Counted from the first letter of the stretch, positions 47,773-58,799 are shown. The stretch: DNA of 64,000 bases from Leishmania mexicana MHOM/GT/2001/U1103 (GCF_000234665.1 NC_018325.1:434512-498511), one strand, 5' to 3'. Numbers and translations: made by a program. The notes: a model not told the origin generated them from the letters alone.

Positions 47773-49924
47773 TGCCTGCCATCTTTCTCGCGCTGTGCAA
47801 GTCCACTGGTGGGCAGAAGGGACGGGTGGTGGGTGGGGAGGGTGTAGGGGAAGCGGCGCGCTGTGCTCCAGTGCAGCGCAGCTGACAGGCACCACTACGA
47901 GAGAGAGCGCAATACGAGAAAGGGTAGAGCGAGTTGTGAAGGCAAGCGAGAAGTTCGAGGCCGAGAGACGGAAGGCGATGACGAAGAAAATGACGGCACG
48001 CTGCACATCCTTGGACGCACCACGGCCGAGGACGAGAAAGATAAACAGAGAGGGAGAGGGGAAGAGGGTCGCGCGAACTCGAGCACTGGAGAGGAAGAGG
48101 GAGAAAGAATCAGGCAGGCACAAGCAGAGCCCATCTACGTGAACCAAAGATATCACACGCCCACACACAAGACGGACGTATATAAAGACACGCCTCAGCC
48201 ATTTGAGATGGTGCTCCCGCGTGGGCGCGCGTAAGCACTTCGCATGTCGCTTAAGGCAGAGGGGGGGGGGAGGGAGGGAGGGAGGTTAGTTACCCGTATA
48301 AAACCGAAACATGCATCCACGCACGCACACACGCACACAGGCAGGACACGCACGTTGACATGGGAAAAAAAGAGGTTGGGGGAGGGGGGAGGGGAGGAGG
48401 GCGTGGGACGCTGCCGAAGAGCTGCACCGTTCGACACCGACACGCATGCAGAGGAGGAAAGAAACAATGTAGCGCAAAACAGGAAAAGGAGGAAATGGGA
48501 TGGGGGAGGGGGAGGGGGTAAGGAGAGGACTAAAGACGGCATCTGTGCGTGTGCGTCACTGGAGGGGAGGGGGTGATGGTGGCGGTGGCGGTGTACGAAG
48601 AGTATCTGGTTCGCTGTCATCTCTCTCTCGTCGGTCGCCGGTTGTACTCTCTTGCCCTCTTTCCGCCACGGGCTGCACAGCCACGCACGCACGCACAGAA
48701 CGCGCGGGATATGGAGCGGAGCCACCGACACGAGGGTGGCTGCTATTCGAATAAAAGGCGAATGCAACGGTAACAGACGAAAAGTGGGGAAAGGAGGGGG
48801 AGGGGCTTGTGCATGCGCGAGAGGCATGGACACATCCAAAGGCACGCACGCTCACACACACACACACACACACACAGATCAAGAGATGCAGCGGAGAGGA
48901 ACGTGTTACAACGGCCTTCTTCATGCTGCACTCCCTCATGTACTCGCTTTCAGGGAGGGGGAGGGGTTGGCGCGTGCGGGTCGTCAGGGCGCATCTCTTG
49001 ACCCCTCTCTGTGTGTGTGTATGCGCACGTGAGAAATGAGGGAAGGGAGCAACAACCCTCGACCTCCATGGCGGGGACACTGTGCGCCACTGCGTGTCCT
49101 CCCCTCCTCCCTCCTCCCTCCTCTTTCTCCCCCAACACACACACACACACACACGCAGCAGCAGAAGAGCCGAGAAAGGAAGACAACAAGGACGAGCCTG
49201 CGTACAATGATTCGAGCGGCTGGCGAAGGCACATCGTTTCCCGGACCTCTTCCTCATGTCGTTGGCGTCGCGTGCGCCCCGAGGAGTCGATGATGGAGTG
49301 GGGGGAGGGGAGGAGAAATATGGTGAGCTAAGGGGGATGAGGATGGGATGTAAGCGATAGGGCAGAGGCGAGGAGGGAAGACAACAAAATTCCCCATGAC
49401 GCACGAGCGGAGAGTGTGTGCCCGTGTGCTGGAAAGGGAGGGAGTCCCCACCCCTCTCCCTACCAAGCCGAAAAACAACAACGGTAAAGGGGCGAGGTAA
49501 GGGCTGTGCGCAGATGGTGTTCGCGCAGTAGTGCTTGTGGTTAAGCAACACGAACAACGATGCGGAGAAAACGAAAAATGCTACGTGAGGAGCAGCAGCA
49601 GCAAAAGTGCCGGAGGGGGTTGGTGGTGGTGGTGGTGGTGGTGTGTGTGTGTGGAAGCACCCAAGAACAGCAGTAATGTGCCGCTCCTTCCCCCTCCGTT
49701 TTCTTCCTTCTCGCCCCTCTGTTGTAGCCATCTTTGTGACAGTGAACCGTACACATGCCGACGTGTGCGTGTGTATAATGGGGTGGTGCCAGTGCGAGCT
49801 GGCAAGGTGACACCGTTAGCTTCTGGCTGGGCGGCGGAGCTCGCGCACGCAACTCACACACCAACGTGCGGGGGAGGGGGGAGGTGGCGCGAATCCTTTT
49901 TTCACACCTTTCTTGCCTTCACTC

Positions 49925-51715
49925 CTAGGCAGGCACCTTTGTGGACTCGGTCACAGCCGCTGCCATGGCCTTGTTCTGCGCTATCATCAGCTCTAGTTGC
50001 GAGGACACCCCGACCAACTTCTCCGTCGTCGGGCTGCCCAGCGTGCCGCTCTGTCGCTCCATCGCGTTCGTCTTGGCTTGCACGTCGGCGATGACGAGCG
50101 AATCCGTCCGTCTGAAAGTGTTCGCTGCCCCCTCCTCGGCGATGGCCACCGGGTCCTTGCACATCTTCTCCAGCTCCGCGCGCAGCTCAGCACTCTTCTC
50201 CCTTTCCTTTGCAAGCGCTGCCTGCTTGAGCTGGAGCTCCTTCTGTGTCTCGGCCGTGTGATCGTTGCGGATAGACTCAGCCACATCATCGAGAGGGATG
50301 TCGTCGTCGTCGTCCACGATGCCCACGTTAACAGCCTCGCTGCGGTGAGCGAAGCCGTTGCCTTGGTGCACCTTTGAGCCCGCCAGCAGGAGTGCCACCG
50401 TGTGCCGTGTCTGCGCGACGCTCTCACGCAGCTTATCGTCGCTGCTGTGCGCCGGCGCACTCGCGGAGCGCGAGCCGTTTTTACTGTACGCGTTGACAGA
50501 GCCACTGCGTACGTTGTGACTGCAACGCTGGCTCACGCGCGACAGGCGCTGCGGTCGGCTGTGCGAGGGGCAGCCCCCACCCTTCAAGACTTCCGCTTCT
50601 TTGACGTACGACTTCACGCCCTCCGGCACCGTGAAGTTCCAGCACTGCCACGACCCATCCACCGCCGTGGCCCAGACCTTGTACACAACGGAGCGAGTGA
50701 CGGGCAGGATCGACACACTCCATCTCTGACCCCCGGCGGAGGCGCTGCTGCTCACTGGCGGCTGCGAGGCCTGGTGGACAATATCCTTGGAGAAGCGATT
50801 CGTGATGGTAATGGCGCCGTCCTTGCTGCCAGACCACACGGTATCTCCCACCTGTTGCAGAGTGGCGACCGGTGCACGGTGTCCGGTGATAACGGTGGTG
50901 ACGGTCATTGAGGAAAGGTCCCACACGCGGATCGCGGAGTCCTCGCTACCGGCCCACAGCTCCGCTGTGTCCTCCAACACCAGGATGCTCAGCACACAGC
51001 GGCCCTGCCCATCTAGGGTGTAGACGCAGCCGCCATCCTTCCTTGGAGCGCCGTTCGTGTTCGCCACCGTCGCCTCCCACACTTTGACTGTTCCATCGTC
51101 GCTGCCAGACACAAGACAGCGGCAGCCGCTTTTCGGATCCGTGTACGTCGCCAAGCTGCGCACTGCGTTGCGGTGGCCGTAGTACATGTGGCTGTAGTGC
51201 AGATCTTCCGTCATCCACTGGTACACCTTCCCGTCCGCGCCACCAGTGAACACATAGCCGTCCGCTGCGCACATCGCGTACACAGCAGCCGTGTGCTGCG
51301 TTGACTGACGCAGCACCTTCTGGGTCACGTAGTCAAAAACGCGGATGGCGCCATCGGAGTAGCCGGCCCACATGTTGCCGCTGACGTTCTCCATGACGAG
51401 CACCGCGGCGCGGCCAATGGACGCAATGCGGCGCACCTCCATCCCGCTGGGTACAAGGCGAATCACGATGGTGCCATCCGTCTCTCCCGTCCATGCCGTG
51501 CCATCGAGGGCCACTGCCGAGCAGCGCGACTGGCCCTCGAAGCGCCTGAAGACGCTGACGGAGTCGCAGATGGTTAACGCGCTGCGGTGCGAGAGAGAGC
51601 GCATGCTGACTGGAGCATCGTCAACGCCGTTGGCATTGCTGTGCCGCACGGGGGGCGCGCTCTTCCGCTTACCGCCGCACGACTTGCGAGGCGCCCGCGG
51701 TCCTGGGGACCTCAT
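49925..51715 (-). CDS. WD40 protein with C-terminal coiled coil, paralogue of the 53321-57109 gene
   Basis: A 596-aa protein; the open frame extends upstream but the first ATG is 51715 (MRSPGPRAPRKSCGGKRK). Residues about 50-370 form a WD40 propeller, with TAWTGETDGTIVIR, MWAGYSDGAIRVFDY, VFTGGADGKVYQW, CLVSGSDDGTVKVWE, LWAGSEDSAIRVWDLSS and TVWSGSKDGAITI, ending YKVWATAVDGSWQCWN. The same last-blade wording (YKVWTASSNGVLQCWN) and blade order occur in the 53321-57109 protein. The C-terminal part has basic low-complexity sequence, a short coiled coil (about 480-520) and the end STKVPA. Unlike its larger relative, it lacks the FAZ1-type domain and long coil. It is probably a cytoskeletal or flagellar adaptor, by association with its paralogue. 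Confidence 0.85.
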   Translation of the reverse strand: MRSPGPRAPRKSCGGKRKSAPPVRHSNANGVDDAPVSMRSLSHRSALTICDSVSVFRRFEGQSRCSAVALDGTAWTGETDGTIVIRLVPSGMEVRRIASIGRAAVLVMENVSGNMWAGYSDGAIRVFDYVTQKVLRQSTQHTAAVYAMCAADGYVFTGGADGKVYQWMTEDLHYSHMYYGHRNAVRSLATYTDPKSGCRCLVSGSDDGTVKVWEATVANTNGAPRKDGGCVYTLDGQGRCVLSILVLEDTAELWAGSEDSAIRVWDLSSMTVTTVITGHRAPVATLQQVGDTVWSGSKDGAITITNRFSKDIVHQASQPPVSSSASAGGQRWSVSILPVTRSVVYKVWATAVDGSWQCWNFTVPEGVKSYVKEAEVLKGGGCPSHSRPQRLSRVSQRCSHNVRSGSVNAYSKNGSRSASAPAHSSDDKLRESVAQTRHTVALLLAGSKVHQGNGFAHRSEAVNVGIVDDDDDIPLDDVAESIRNDHTAETQKELQLKQAALAKEREKSAELRAELEKMCKDPVAIAEEGAANTFRRTDSLVIADVQAKTNAMERQSGTLGSPTTEKLVGVSSQLELMIAQNKAMAAAVTESTKVPA

Positions 51716-53320
51716 CTGTGTCGACGGCCGTACCCACGGCTGATCGGTCTTCTTGGCAAGCGACGGAATACCTGAATGCCTTCTCAAAGGCAGGCTTGTA
51801 CGTGTCAGCCGGCGCGTCTGTGTGTGTGGGTGTGATGGCGCGTGCCTTGACACACACACTCACACACACGTGAGTGTCTTCAAGCGAGCAAGAAAACCGA
51901 AAGGCGAACCGCCGCCCTACTCCTCCCCCTTCCAATAAACAACAACGCAGTTTGCCGCGAAGAGTAACACGGGGAGCGGGCTCGCGGTCGTCTTGGTTCG
52001 TGGCCGGCAAAGTTCGGAGACGGAGAGGAGAGAGACCTCAAGGGAATTCGAGAGCTGTGAACACGAGGGTTCAGAGGATTCAGGATACAGGGGTTGTGTG
52101 TGTGTGTGTTGAAGGTCCGGTGGTGGCGATGGTGGCGAACGGAGAGCTTCGACATTCAAGGAGAGTGCGTACGCATTAGGGTAAGAGAGAAGGGTTGGAA
52201 TCGGGGTGGGGAGGCAACGAGGATGAGTTGGACGTGAGAAGGTCACGGAAGACTGATAAACAACATACACACCGTGCGAAGTGTGTGCATACAGCATCAC
52301 TGCCAGTAAAATGGTGCTGTCGAGCAACGGTGTCACGCGCTGAGATAGATGTAGGCGGAGAGCAGGAGAGATGGGGGGAGGGGGAAGAGAGGAGATGGTT
52401 GATGGCGACACTGCTGTTTCTCTCTCCGCGTACGGCCGCCTCTACAGTGCACCTCACCACCACCACCATCCTGCCACCTCAACAGTTGTACAGATCCCCA
52501 CAGAACCCTTCTCTCCCTCCCTCCCTGTCTTTCGTGTTCGTCTTAGAGTTGAAGTTCTACGCAAGCGCAGCCGTGCTGGGCACCGCCTACCATCCGCGCG
52601 GAAGACATCCAGCACACCCCACGCCTATGGTCACCGGAGACACAAGCATCTACGTCCCCCCCAGACAAGGGGGCGAGTGGCGACGAGAGAAGGCAAAGAA
52701 CGCGGAGGATGGCCGCACAATACAGGAGTGGGAGGGGGAGGGGGAGGATGCAACAAAAGAAGAAAAGAAAGCAACACAAAGAGCAACGCGGTCTACAATG
52801 ACGACGAGCGGAGCGGGAGTGGAGCTGGAGCTGGTGGTGGTGGTGGACACAGAGAAACGGTGATCGAAGGAGGAGGAAGAAGCGGACGAAGATGGGGCTC
52901 CTGCATGCGTGTGTGTGTGTTGGGGGTTGTTGGTGGGTGTTGGGGGGTTTGCATGCCGATACATACACACGTACACGTACGCGAGAAAACAGAAAGGACG
53001 CAGGTGGCGGATCAGAGACCGAGAAGACTGAGGAGGGAGAATAGGCAGCATCACGGATAGCTAGTAGAACAGCAGAAACACACCGAAGATCATACACGCC
53101 TACCAGGGATGACGACAACCGGTGCGCATGACGGCTGCTCACAAGGAAGAGGAGAAAACCGCGCCAGCACGCACCCAAAAGACGCTGCACCCAAAAAGAA
53201 AGAAAGACACACACGCACACATACACATACACATAGAGACGAGGAAGGGAGAGGGTGCCGGCACTGTACATGGGCGCCAGGATAAGGGATTCCCGCGAGC
53301 ACTCCACACAAACTCGGCCG
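51716..53320. other. 1.6-kb spacer between the two WD40 paralogues
   Basis: Contains CA and TG runs (51850-51868, 52098-52110, 52910-52922), GGTGGT/GAGCTGGAGCTGG runs near 52820-52845 and a purine-rich stretch (52725-52760). No coding sequence recognised between the paralogues and no trace of a third propeller copy. Confidence 0.6.
51878..51879 (-). promoter_or_regulatory. Predicted trans-splice acceptor for the 596-aa WD40 gene
   Basis: The coding strand reads TTCGCCTTTCGGTTTTCTTG, then CTCGCTTGAAG ending at this AG. The leader is about 162 nt with no ATG before 51715. Confidence 0.45.
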
Positions 53321-56300
53321 TCACTGGCGGTTCTGCGACGGCGATTTGGAGGGGGAGGCGCTGCTCACAACGTTATCGATACTGGAGCACCGACCCGCCC
53401 CGCTCGAGTCAGGTAAACGCGCCCCGCTCTGCTGGTATTGCTGGATCTTGTTCAGCAGCCGCCGCGTCTCATCGCGCTGCTCAGCCATCTGGCTGGAGGA
53501 GCAGGCCAGTGAGTTTTGCAGCTGCGCAATGACCGTCTCCGCATCTGCCAGACGGACAGAGAGGTCTAGGTTGAGCGCCACGAGCTTATCGAGAGGGTCC
53601 TTCTCAGCGTCCTCTTTCCGCGGCTCAGCGGAGCCGCCACCGCTGCGCAGCTGCGTCGGCTGCGTAGGCCGCCCGGCGAGTATCTCAAAACCCTGACAAG
53701 TCGCAGAGTTCGCAGCGTGGCTGTCGTCCCAGGCACCCGCGACCGCGGATTCTTCCCTCGACGACTGGTTCTTCAACTGCTCCGCTTCTAAAGCTTTCCG
53801 CAGCGCCTCCATCGCCTCGCCCATTTTCTCCTCTCGCACGTGCTCCTCCTCCAGCGCGGCGGCGGCCCCGTCGTACATGTCGCACGCCCTCTGCAAGTCC
53901 TCCCGGGAGCGCGACAGGTCTAGCTGCAGTTCACCCTTCTCGCGCTTCAGACGCGAGATCATCGGCTTGAGCTGCTCATGCAGATAGTTGTTCAGCGCGT
54001 CGTGTTCCTCGCGGAGCCTCTGCAGCTCATTGTCTGAGTTTATGTTGGCAAGCACCGGTTGCACTGGCGCCTTCTTCTGATGTTCCGACTCCAGCTGCTT
54101 CTGCTGCTGCTGCACCTGCGCCGTCAGCTCCCCAATCCTTTTCTTCAGATTCCCATTGTCCAGCTGCAGTTCGCCCTGCTCGCGCTTCAGGCGCGATACC
54201 ATTGGCTTGAGCTGCTCGTGCAGGTATCTCTTCAGAGCCTCATGATCCTCGTCATTGCCGCCGACGCCCGCTGTTGGGGGCAATCCCGCCCGCCCCGCGG
54301 CGGCAGTCATCTCCTGCGCCAGAGGCACTGCAACCAGCTCTGTCAGCCGCTCAAACTCTGAGGCCTCCTTGCGAGCCGTACCGTCGACGTGCGGTGGATC
54401 TCGGCCGTAATTCTCTGTGTAGGGCCCGGTCGAGTCGAGAGTGCGCTGCGGTGAAGCACTTGGTGTTCTGTCCTGGAGCTGTTCCTGGGCCTCCTGCAGT
54501 CTCTTCTCCGCGTCTTCCAGGTGCGCACGCGCATCGGCCAGTTCGGCATCCTTCTCCGCAGACTCGTTCTTGAGGTCGTTGATGAGCTTAATCTGACGCT
54601 GCAGGGTGTCACGGAGGGTGTTGTTCTGGTCCTTCAGCCGCTGCCACTCCGAGGCGCTGATCCTGCCTTCGCTGTGGGAGCTGTTGTCGTTGCTGCGGGG
54701 CTGCTGCGGCTCCGGCGATGGCTCGCCACGGCGCTTCTCCTGCGCCATCACTAGTTGCCGCTGAAGGTCGTTGATTGTGGCAGCTGCGGTGTCCGGGGGC
54801 GTCTTGGCTGCCGTAAAGGCGTCCGTATGGAGCCGCATGAGGGCAGGGAAGCGGTAGGTCTGCATGCGCCGCTCTAGTTCCGCCGCCGGCACGCTCGCTG
54901 GGTGCACCACCTCGACTTCAGCGACAAGGCTACCAAGGCTCAGGCCCACCCATTCCAGCTGCGTCGGTGCCACACCGACGCCCGCACAGAAGTCTGCGAT
55001 GAAGGTGCTGCGCAGCTCATGCGGCTTCTCCTCCATGATGTATTGCCAGTTGCCGCCTTTGAAGCGGCGAGAGAGGCGGGTGTGCTCCACCGGCACGCCG
55101 GCGTGGCTTGCGCTCTCTCCGTCGTCTTGGCAGGACGTGAAGAGAAACGCACTGAACGGGTTCGTGCTGGTGTTCACTGGCCCGCCAGGTGAGACAGAGC
55201 TGAGGTAGCTGTCGCTGCACGCGTCGTCGACTGTGCTTGGCAACTCGGCCACTCCGTCTTGGCGCATAAACTGCCGGTACGGGTCTGACGCGGCGCCCTT
55301 CGGTGGGATGGGCATGCTCGACATGTGCAGAGACGACGACGCAGGTTGGTGCCGGTCCAGCTCGGCCTCGAGCTCGAGCTGCCGCTCCAGAGCTTCGTCC
55401 AGCTGGCGCTGCGTATCGATGAGCATGCTTTGGAGGCGCACCACCTCCTCCTCCATCATGTGATGGGAGGCAGTCCCCTGCGACCCCTGCACCGGCGCGT
55501 CCAACCCCTCGTGAGGCTCACCGGCACGCTTCTCGAGCTCTTGGACGAGGCCACGTAGGCGATCGTTCTCCTGCGCGAGCAGCTGCTGTGTCTCGATCTC
55601 GCGCTGAGCTTCCATACGATACTTCTCGTAGTTGAGCTTCGCGTCTCGCCTCGTCGCCTCCAGCTCGTCCTGCAGGCTGCGAATATACTCCTGCACCTGC
55701 GTGGTGGGGGCCGATACGGGTAAGTTGTCCCTTCTGTGGCTGCTGCTGACGGTGTCCCTATAATTGTTTGAGGACGCCACGGTCAGAGCAGAGCTGCCCG
55801 CAACGTCCGCAGGATTACCGACGGCCGGTGTTGCTGATGCGCTGCGCCCGATGCCAGCGGTAATGACCGGCGGCGCTGCCGGCCCTGCGCTGGGGATTTT
55901 GAAGACGCCACTGGAGATGGCCACGTCGTCGAAGATGATGGGGATCGTCTCGGCGTTCCAGCACTGCAACACACCGTTCGAGGAGGCCGTCCACACCTTG
56001 TACGCCGTAGTTGGCTGCACTTTCTGCATGGCGAGCACCATACCCTTCTCGAGGCCGTAGCACGGCACGCGTTCCGCAAGGTCCTGCAGCAGCGACCGCG
56101 TTGCAATGTCCCAGATCAGAATGTGGCCGTGCTTGTCGGCCGACCAAATGCGCGACTCTACCACCATCAAGTTCGAGATGGGTGCTGTGTGGTTGCCGCG
56201 GCAGACCGCGAGACACGAAAGCGAGCGCATGTCCCACACTCGCAGCGTCAAGTCCTCGCCAGCGGACCACAGCTGGCTCGCGTGTGGCACGACCGCCAAC

Positions 56301-57109
56301 GCCAGCACGGCGCGGTCGTGTCCGGTGAAGGTGTGGATGTTGGCCTCGGTGCTCTCCTGGGCAGGCAGCGACTCGTACGGGTCCCACGCTCGCACTGTGC
56401 CGTCGTCACTGCCGGAGAAGATGACGGCACCTGTGGGCCCGTTGTACAAGGCAAGGCAGCGGACGCCGCCGGTGTGGCCGTGCAGACTGCGTTGGAGCTG
56501 GGCGTCGCAATCGGTCGGGTCCCACTGACACAACTTCCAGTTACCACCCCCTGTAAAGACGGATCCCTCGATCTCGATCATGCAGTTCACTCCACCGCTG
56601 TGCACCATCATCTCCTTTAGCAGGTCCGTGTTCTTGGCGCTGTACACGTGCAGGTAGCCGTCCTGGAACCCAGCCCACACCACATCCTCGCTCGGGAGGT
56701 ACAGAAGGGAGATGCAGTAGGAGTCCTCCCGGCCCGGCAGCTCCTTCAGTGCGGTACCCTTGGGCAGAGAACGGATGCAGAGCGTTCCACTGTACTCGGC
56801 TGTCCACATGACGCGGTCGTTCACAGGGGCGATGCAGCGCACCGCTGCGGCCACAGAGTACGTGGGGTTCACATCTGCCACGTAAACCATGTCCTCCAAA
56901 CGCCTGCTCTTCGAGCGCGCGCCGTTGGCAGAGGTCGTCATTACACGGCTGCTGCTGTGCGACGACTGCGCCCGTGGAATCATGGAGAGGAGAAGGCTGT
57001 TGTGCATCGGGGTCACGGATCTTGTGCGGCGCGGGGTGGACTCCATGTGCGGCTTGTACAGCTGCTGGTGCGACGGCGACTCCGCCCGGGGAGTGGGGCG
57101 GTACATCAT
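53321..57109 (-). CDS. WD40 plus coiled-coil protein with FAZ1-type domain
   Basis: A 1262-aa protein starting at the first in-frame ATG pair (MMYRPTPRAESPSHQQLY). Residues about 85-390 form a WD40 propeller: VMWTAEYSGTLCIR, VVWAGFQDGYLHVYS, VFTGGGNWKLCQWD, VIFSGSDDGTVRAWD, LWSAGEDLTLRVWDMRS and IWSADKHGHILIWD. Coiled coil covers about 473-530 and 555-620. Residues about 678-770 (RLSRRFKGGNWQYIM ... LRSTFIADFCAGVGVAP ... LVAEVEVVHPASVP ... YRFPALMRL) match the FAZ1-type domain of the 42427-46770 protein. Residues 820-1210 are coiled coil and include an internal 80-codon-offset duplication (YLHEQLKPMVSRLKREQGEL and YLHEQLKPMISRLKREKGEL). A FAZ or flagellar structural role is inferred. The gene lies next to its shorter WD40 paralogue. 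Confidence 0.87.
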   Translation of the reverse strand: MMYRPTPRAESPSHQQLYKPHMESTPRRTRSVTPMHNSLLLSMIPRAQSSHSSSRVMTTSANGARSKSRRLEDMVYVADVNPTYSVAAAVRCIAPVNDRVMWTAEYSGTLCIRSLPKGTALKELPGREDSYCISLLYLPSEDVVWAGFQDGYLHVYSAKNTDLLKEMMVHSGGVNCMIEIEGSVFTGGGNWKLCQWDPTDCDAQLQRSLHGHTGGVRCLALYNGPTGAVIFSGSDDGTVRAWDPYESLPAQESTEANIHTFTGHDRAVLALAVVPHASQLWSAGEDLTLRVWDMRSLSCLAVCRGNHTAPISNLMVVESRIWSADKHGHILIWDIATRSLLQDLAERVPCYGLEKGMVLAMQKVQPTTAYKVWTASSNGVLQCWNAETIPIIFDDVAISSGVFKIPSAGPAAPPVITAGIGRSASATPAVGNPADVAGSSALTVASSNNYRDTVSSSHRRDNLPVSAPTTQVQEYIRSLQDELEATRRDAKLNYEKYRMEAQREIETQQLLAQENDRLRGLVQELEKRAGEPHEGLDAPVQGSQGTASHHMMEEEVVRLQSMLIDTQRQLDEALERQLELEAELDRHQPASSSLHMSSMPIPPKGAASDPYRQFMRQDGVAELPSTVDDACSDSYLSSVSPGGPVNTSTNPFSAFLFTSCQDDGESASHAGVPVEHTRLSRRFKGGNWQYIMEEKPHELRSTFIADFCAGVGVAPTQLEWVGLSLGSLVAEVEVVHPASVPAAELERRMQTYRFPALMRLHTDAFTAAKTPPDTAAATINDLQRQLVMAQEKRRGEPSPEPQQPRSNDNSSHSEGRISASEWQRLKDQNNTLRDTLQRQIKLINDLKNESAEKDAELADARAHLEDAEKRLQEAQEQLQDRTPSASPQRTLDSTGPYTENYGRDPPHVDGTARKEASEFERLTELVAVPLAQEMTAAAGRAGLPPTAGVGGNDEDHEALKRYLHEQLKPMVSRLKREQGELQLDNGNLKKRIGELTAQVQQQQKQLESEHQKKAPVQPVLANINSDNELQRLREEHDALNNYLHEQLKPMISRLKREKGELQLDLSRSREDLQRACDMYDGAAAALEEEHVREEKMGEAMEALRKALEAEQLKNQSSREESAVAGAWDDSHAANSATCQGFEILAGRPTQPTQLRSGGGSAEPRKEDAEKDPLDKLVALNLDLSVRLADAETVIAQLQNSLACSSSQMAEQRDETRRLLNKIQQYQQSGARLPDSSGAGRCSSIDNVVSSASPSKSPSQNRQ
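53921..54250 (-). repeat. Internal duplication in the WD40/FAZ1-type gene
   Basis: The 90-bp segments 53921-54010 and 54161-54250 align without gaps at an offset of 240 bp (80 codons), with 16 mismatches by hand count (82% identity). The encoded 31-residue blocks differ at 6 positions. They carry the YLHEQLKPMxSRLKRExGEL module. Confidence 0.85.
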
Positions 57110-57179
57110 TGGTCGGCTAAAATACTGTGCAGCTGCGTGCTGGTGCTGAGGGTGGTTTCCTTCTTCGTCTATGAGTGTG

Positions 57180-57181
57180 CT
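57180..57181 (-). promoter_or_regulatory. Predicted trans-splice acceptor for the WD40/FAZ1-type gene
   Basis: The coding strand reads TATCTCTCTCCTACCTCACC, then CGCCTCGAG with its first AG here. The leader is 70 nt and has no ATG before 57109, so the upstream open frame without ATG is not needed. Confidence 0.6.
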
Positions 57182-57756
57182 CGAGGCGGGTGAGGTAGGA
57201 GAGAGATACAAGCGGCACGACACGCTGGCAAAGGCGCGCGCACACGCCCAGATTGAAGGCGGAGACCCTCACGTGGAAGATGGAAAACGGACTGGGCACC
57301 AGAAGAGGGAGGAGAGGCGGTGGGGATGGATTTGGCGAAATAATAGGAGGCGTTGAGGTTGTGGGTGCCTGAAGATATGGCTGCGGCAGGCCACTGCGTT
57401 AGGATGGATGAGAAGGCCTGTGACTGTGTGTGGGGGGGGAGAGGAGGGGGAGGAGATAGGCGCTGCGGCGATGCATACACGTATACGTATATGCGACTCT
57501 GTATGTGATGAGGGATGTGGAGGGTGAACAGGAACGGCCTTCTGACAGACGCCCACACACACACACACACGCACACACGCACGCAGAGAGACGCAGACGT
57601 TGTTTGGGCACGGGATGTGCAGTCCTGCCTCGACGAGGAAGCAGCGTCAGACGCAGCGTGGGAGGGGAAAAAGGGTGAAGGAGAAGCGGAGGAGGGGGCC
57701 GGGTGAGGGGCGCTGTTTTGGAAGAGGACGAGACTCCACTGGAACAGTCTGTGCAC

Positions 57757-57785
<29 letters not shown>
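57757..57785. repeat. CA microsatellite
   Basis: About 14 perfect CA units in the spacer downstream of the adenylate kinase gene. Confidence 0.9.
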
Positions 57786-57788
<3 letters not shown>

Positions 57789-58799
57789 CACACATACACG
57801 AGTACCCCAGTACCCCACGGAGCACACACGTGAGTGAGCTGGCCTGCAAAGCCACGTAGGGAGACGCGTGACGAAGTCGAGGTACCGGCGCACGAATGTG
57901 TGTGTGCACGTGTGCGAGCAGGCAGAAGAGAGAGGTATACACAGACGGTTGTACACTGTGGAGAAGGAGGGGGAGGCCCAAGTCGGAGTAGAGCGAGGGA
58001 AGGGACAAGCCGTTGTAGAGAGAGAGCATCAACGACGGACTGCAGAGTAGGAAAAGGGGAGAGGGAGGGACGAAGGGGCAGTCGTGCACCCACACCCACA
58101 CGTACGCGTGGCTCTGTGTTTCTCTATCGCCTCTCACCCCATCACACACGCCCGACGCCGCATCATGCGTCCCTTCCATACTTGGCTGACTCCACCACGC
58201 TGTCGCCTTCTGTGCTGTGCGGTGGGCTTCAAAGTAGAGCGGAGAGACGGCCCACTGGCGAGCGTGGCGCGCGCGCTCGCGTGTTCGTCATCCTTTTCTG
58301 GTCATCATAGGGAGAGTTTGCTCGACCTTGGTGTGCTACCTTTTCCATTTTTTACTTGCCGGCGTGTCAACGCTTGCTTGCAGGAGGTGCGCGTTGGCCC
58401 GCATGAGCGGACGTGTGTGCGTGTCTCGAGGCGCATGCTCGAGGCAACGCACAAGCTCACAACAACAGCAACAGCCCCACGGTTCGCTACATGAAACACA
58501 TATACATCAGGAGAGGGACAGGCACACACACACACACCCATGCATCACGCCACTCCTCAGCACATCATCGCCATCATCTCACTCACCACAGACACGAGCA
58601 GGCCGGCGTGGGACCAGAAGAGGCGGTGGAGCGAGGACGGAAAAAGAAAAGCTACCGTTGAAGAGAAGCACAAGGAAAGGGGCGAAGGAGGTGAAATGCC
58701 CCACCCCACACGCAGAGGGACCCACGGCAGAGAAGAGACAGTGGCGAGCTGGCAGAGGGAGAGCGGCACGCAAGGGGGTATACACGTCCACATACCTTG

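Larger units (their letters stand above)
46771..49924. other. 3.2-kb spacer, simple-repeat rich
   Basis: Contains G-runs (46875-46884, 47006-47014, 47095-47105, 48261-48269), CA runs (48856-48877, 49135-49155), GGT runs (49618-49641), the 12-bp array at 47731-47772, and a complex island at about 47430-47525. Open frames on both strands are Arg/Ser/His-rich repeat translations. No gene or RNA recognised. Confidence 0.6.

Noticed and set aside
57110..57223. 38-codon extension of the WD40/FAZ1-type protein
   Set aside because: It starts at GTG with no ATG, and the predicted acceptor at 57180-57181 would cut it. ATG 57109 is preferred.
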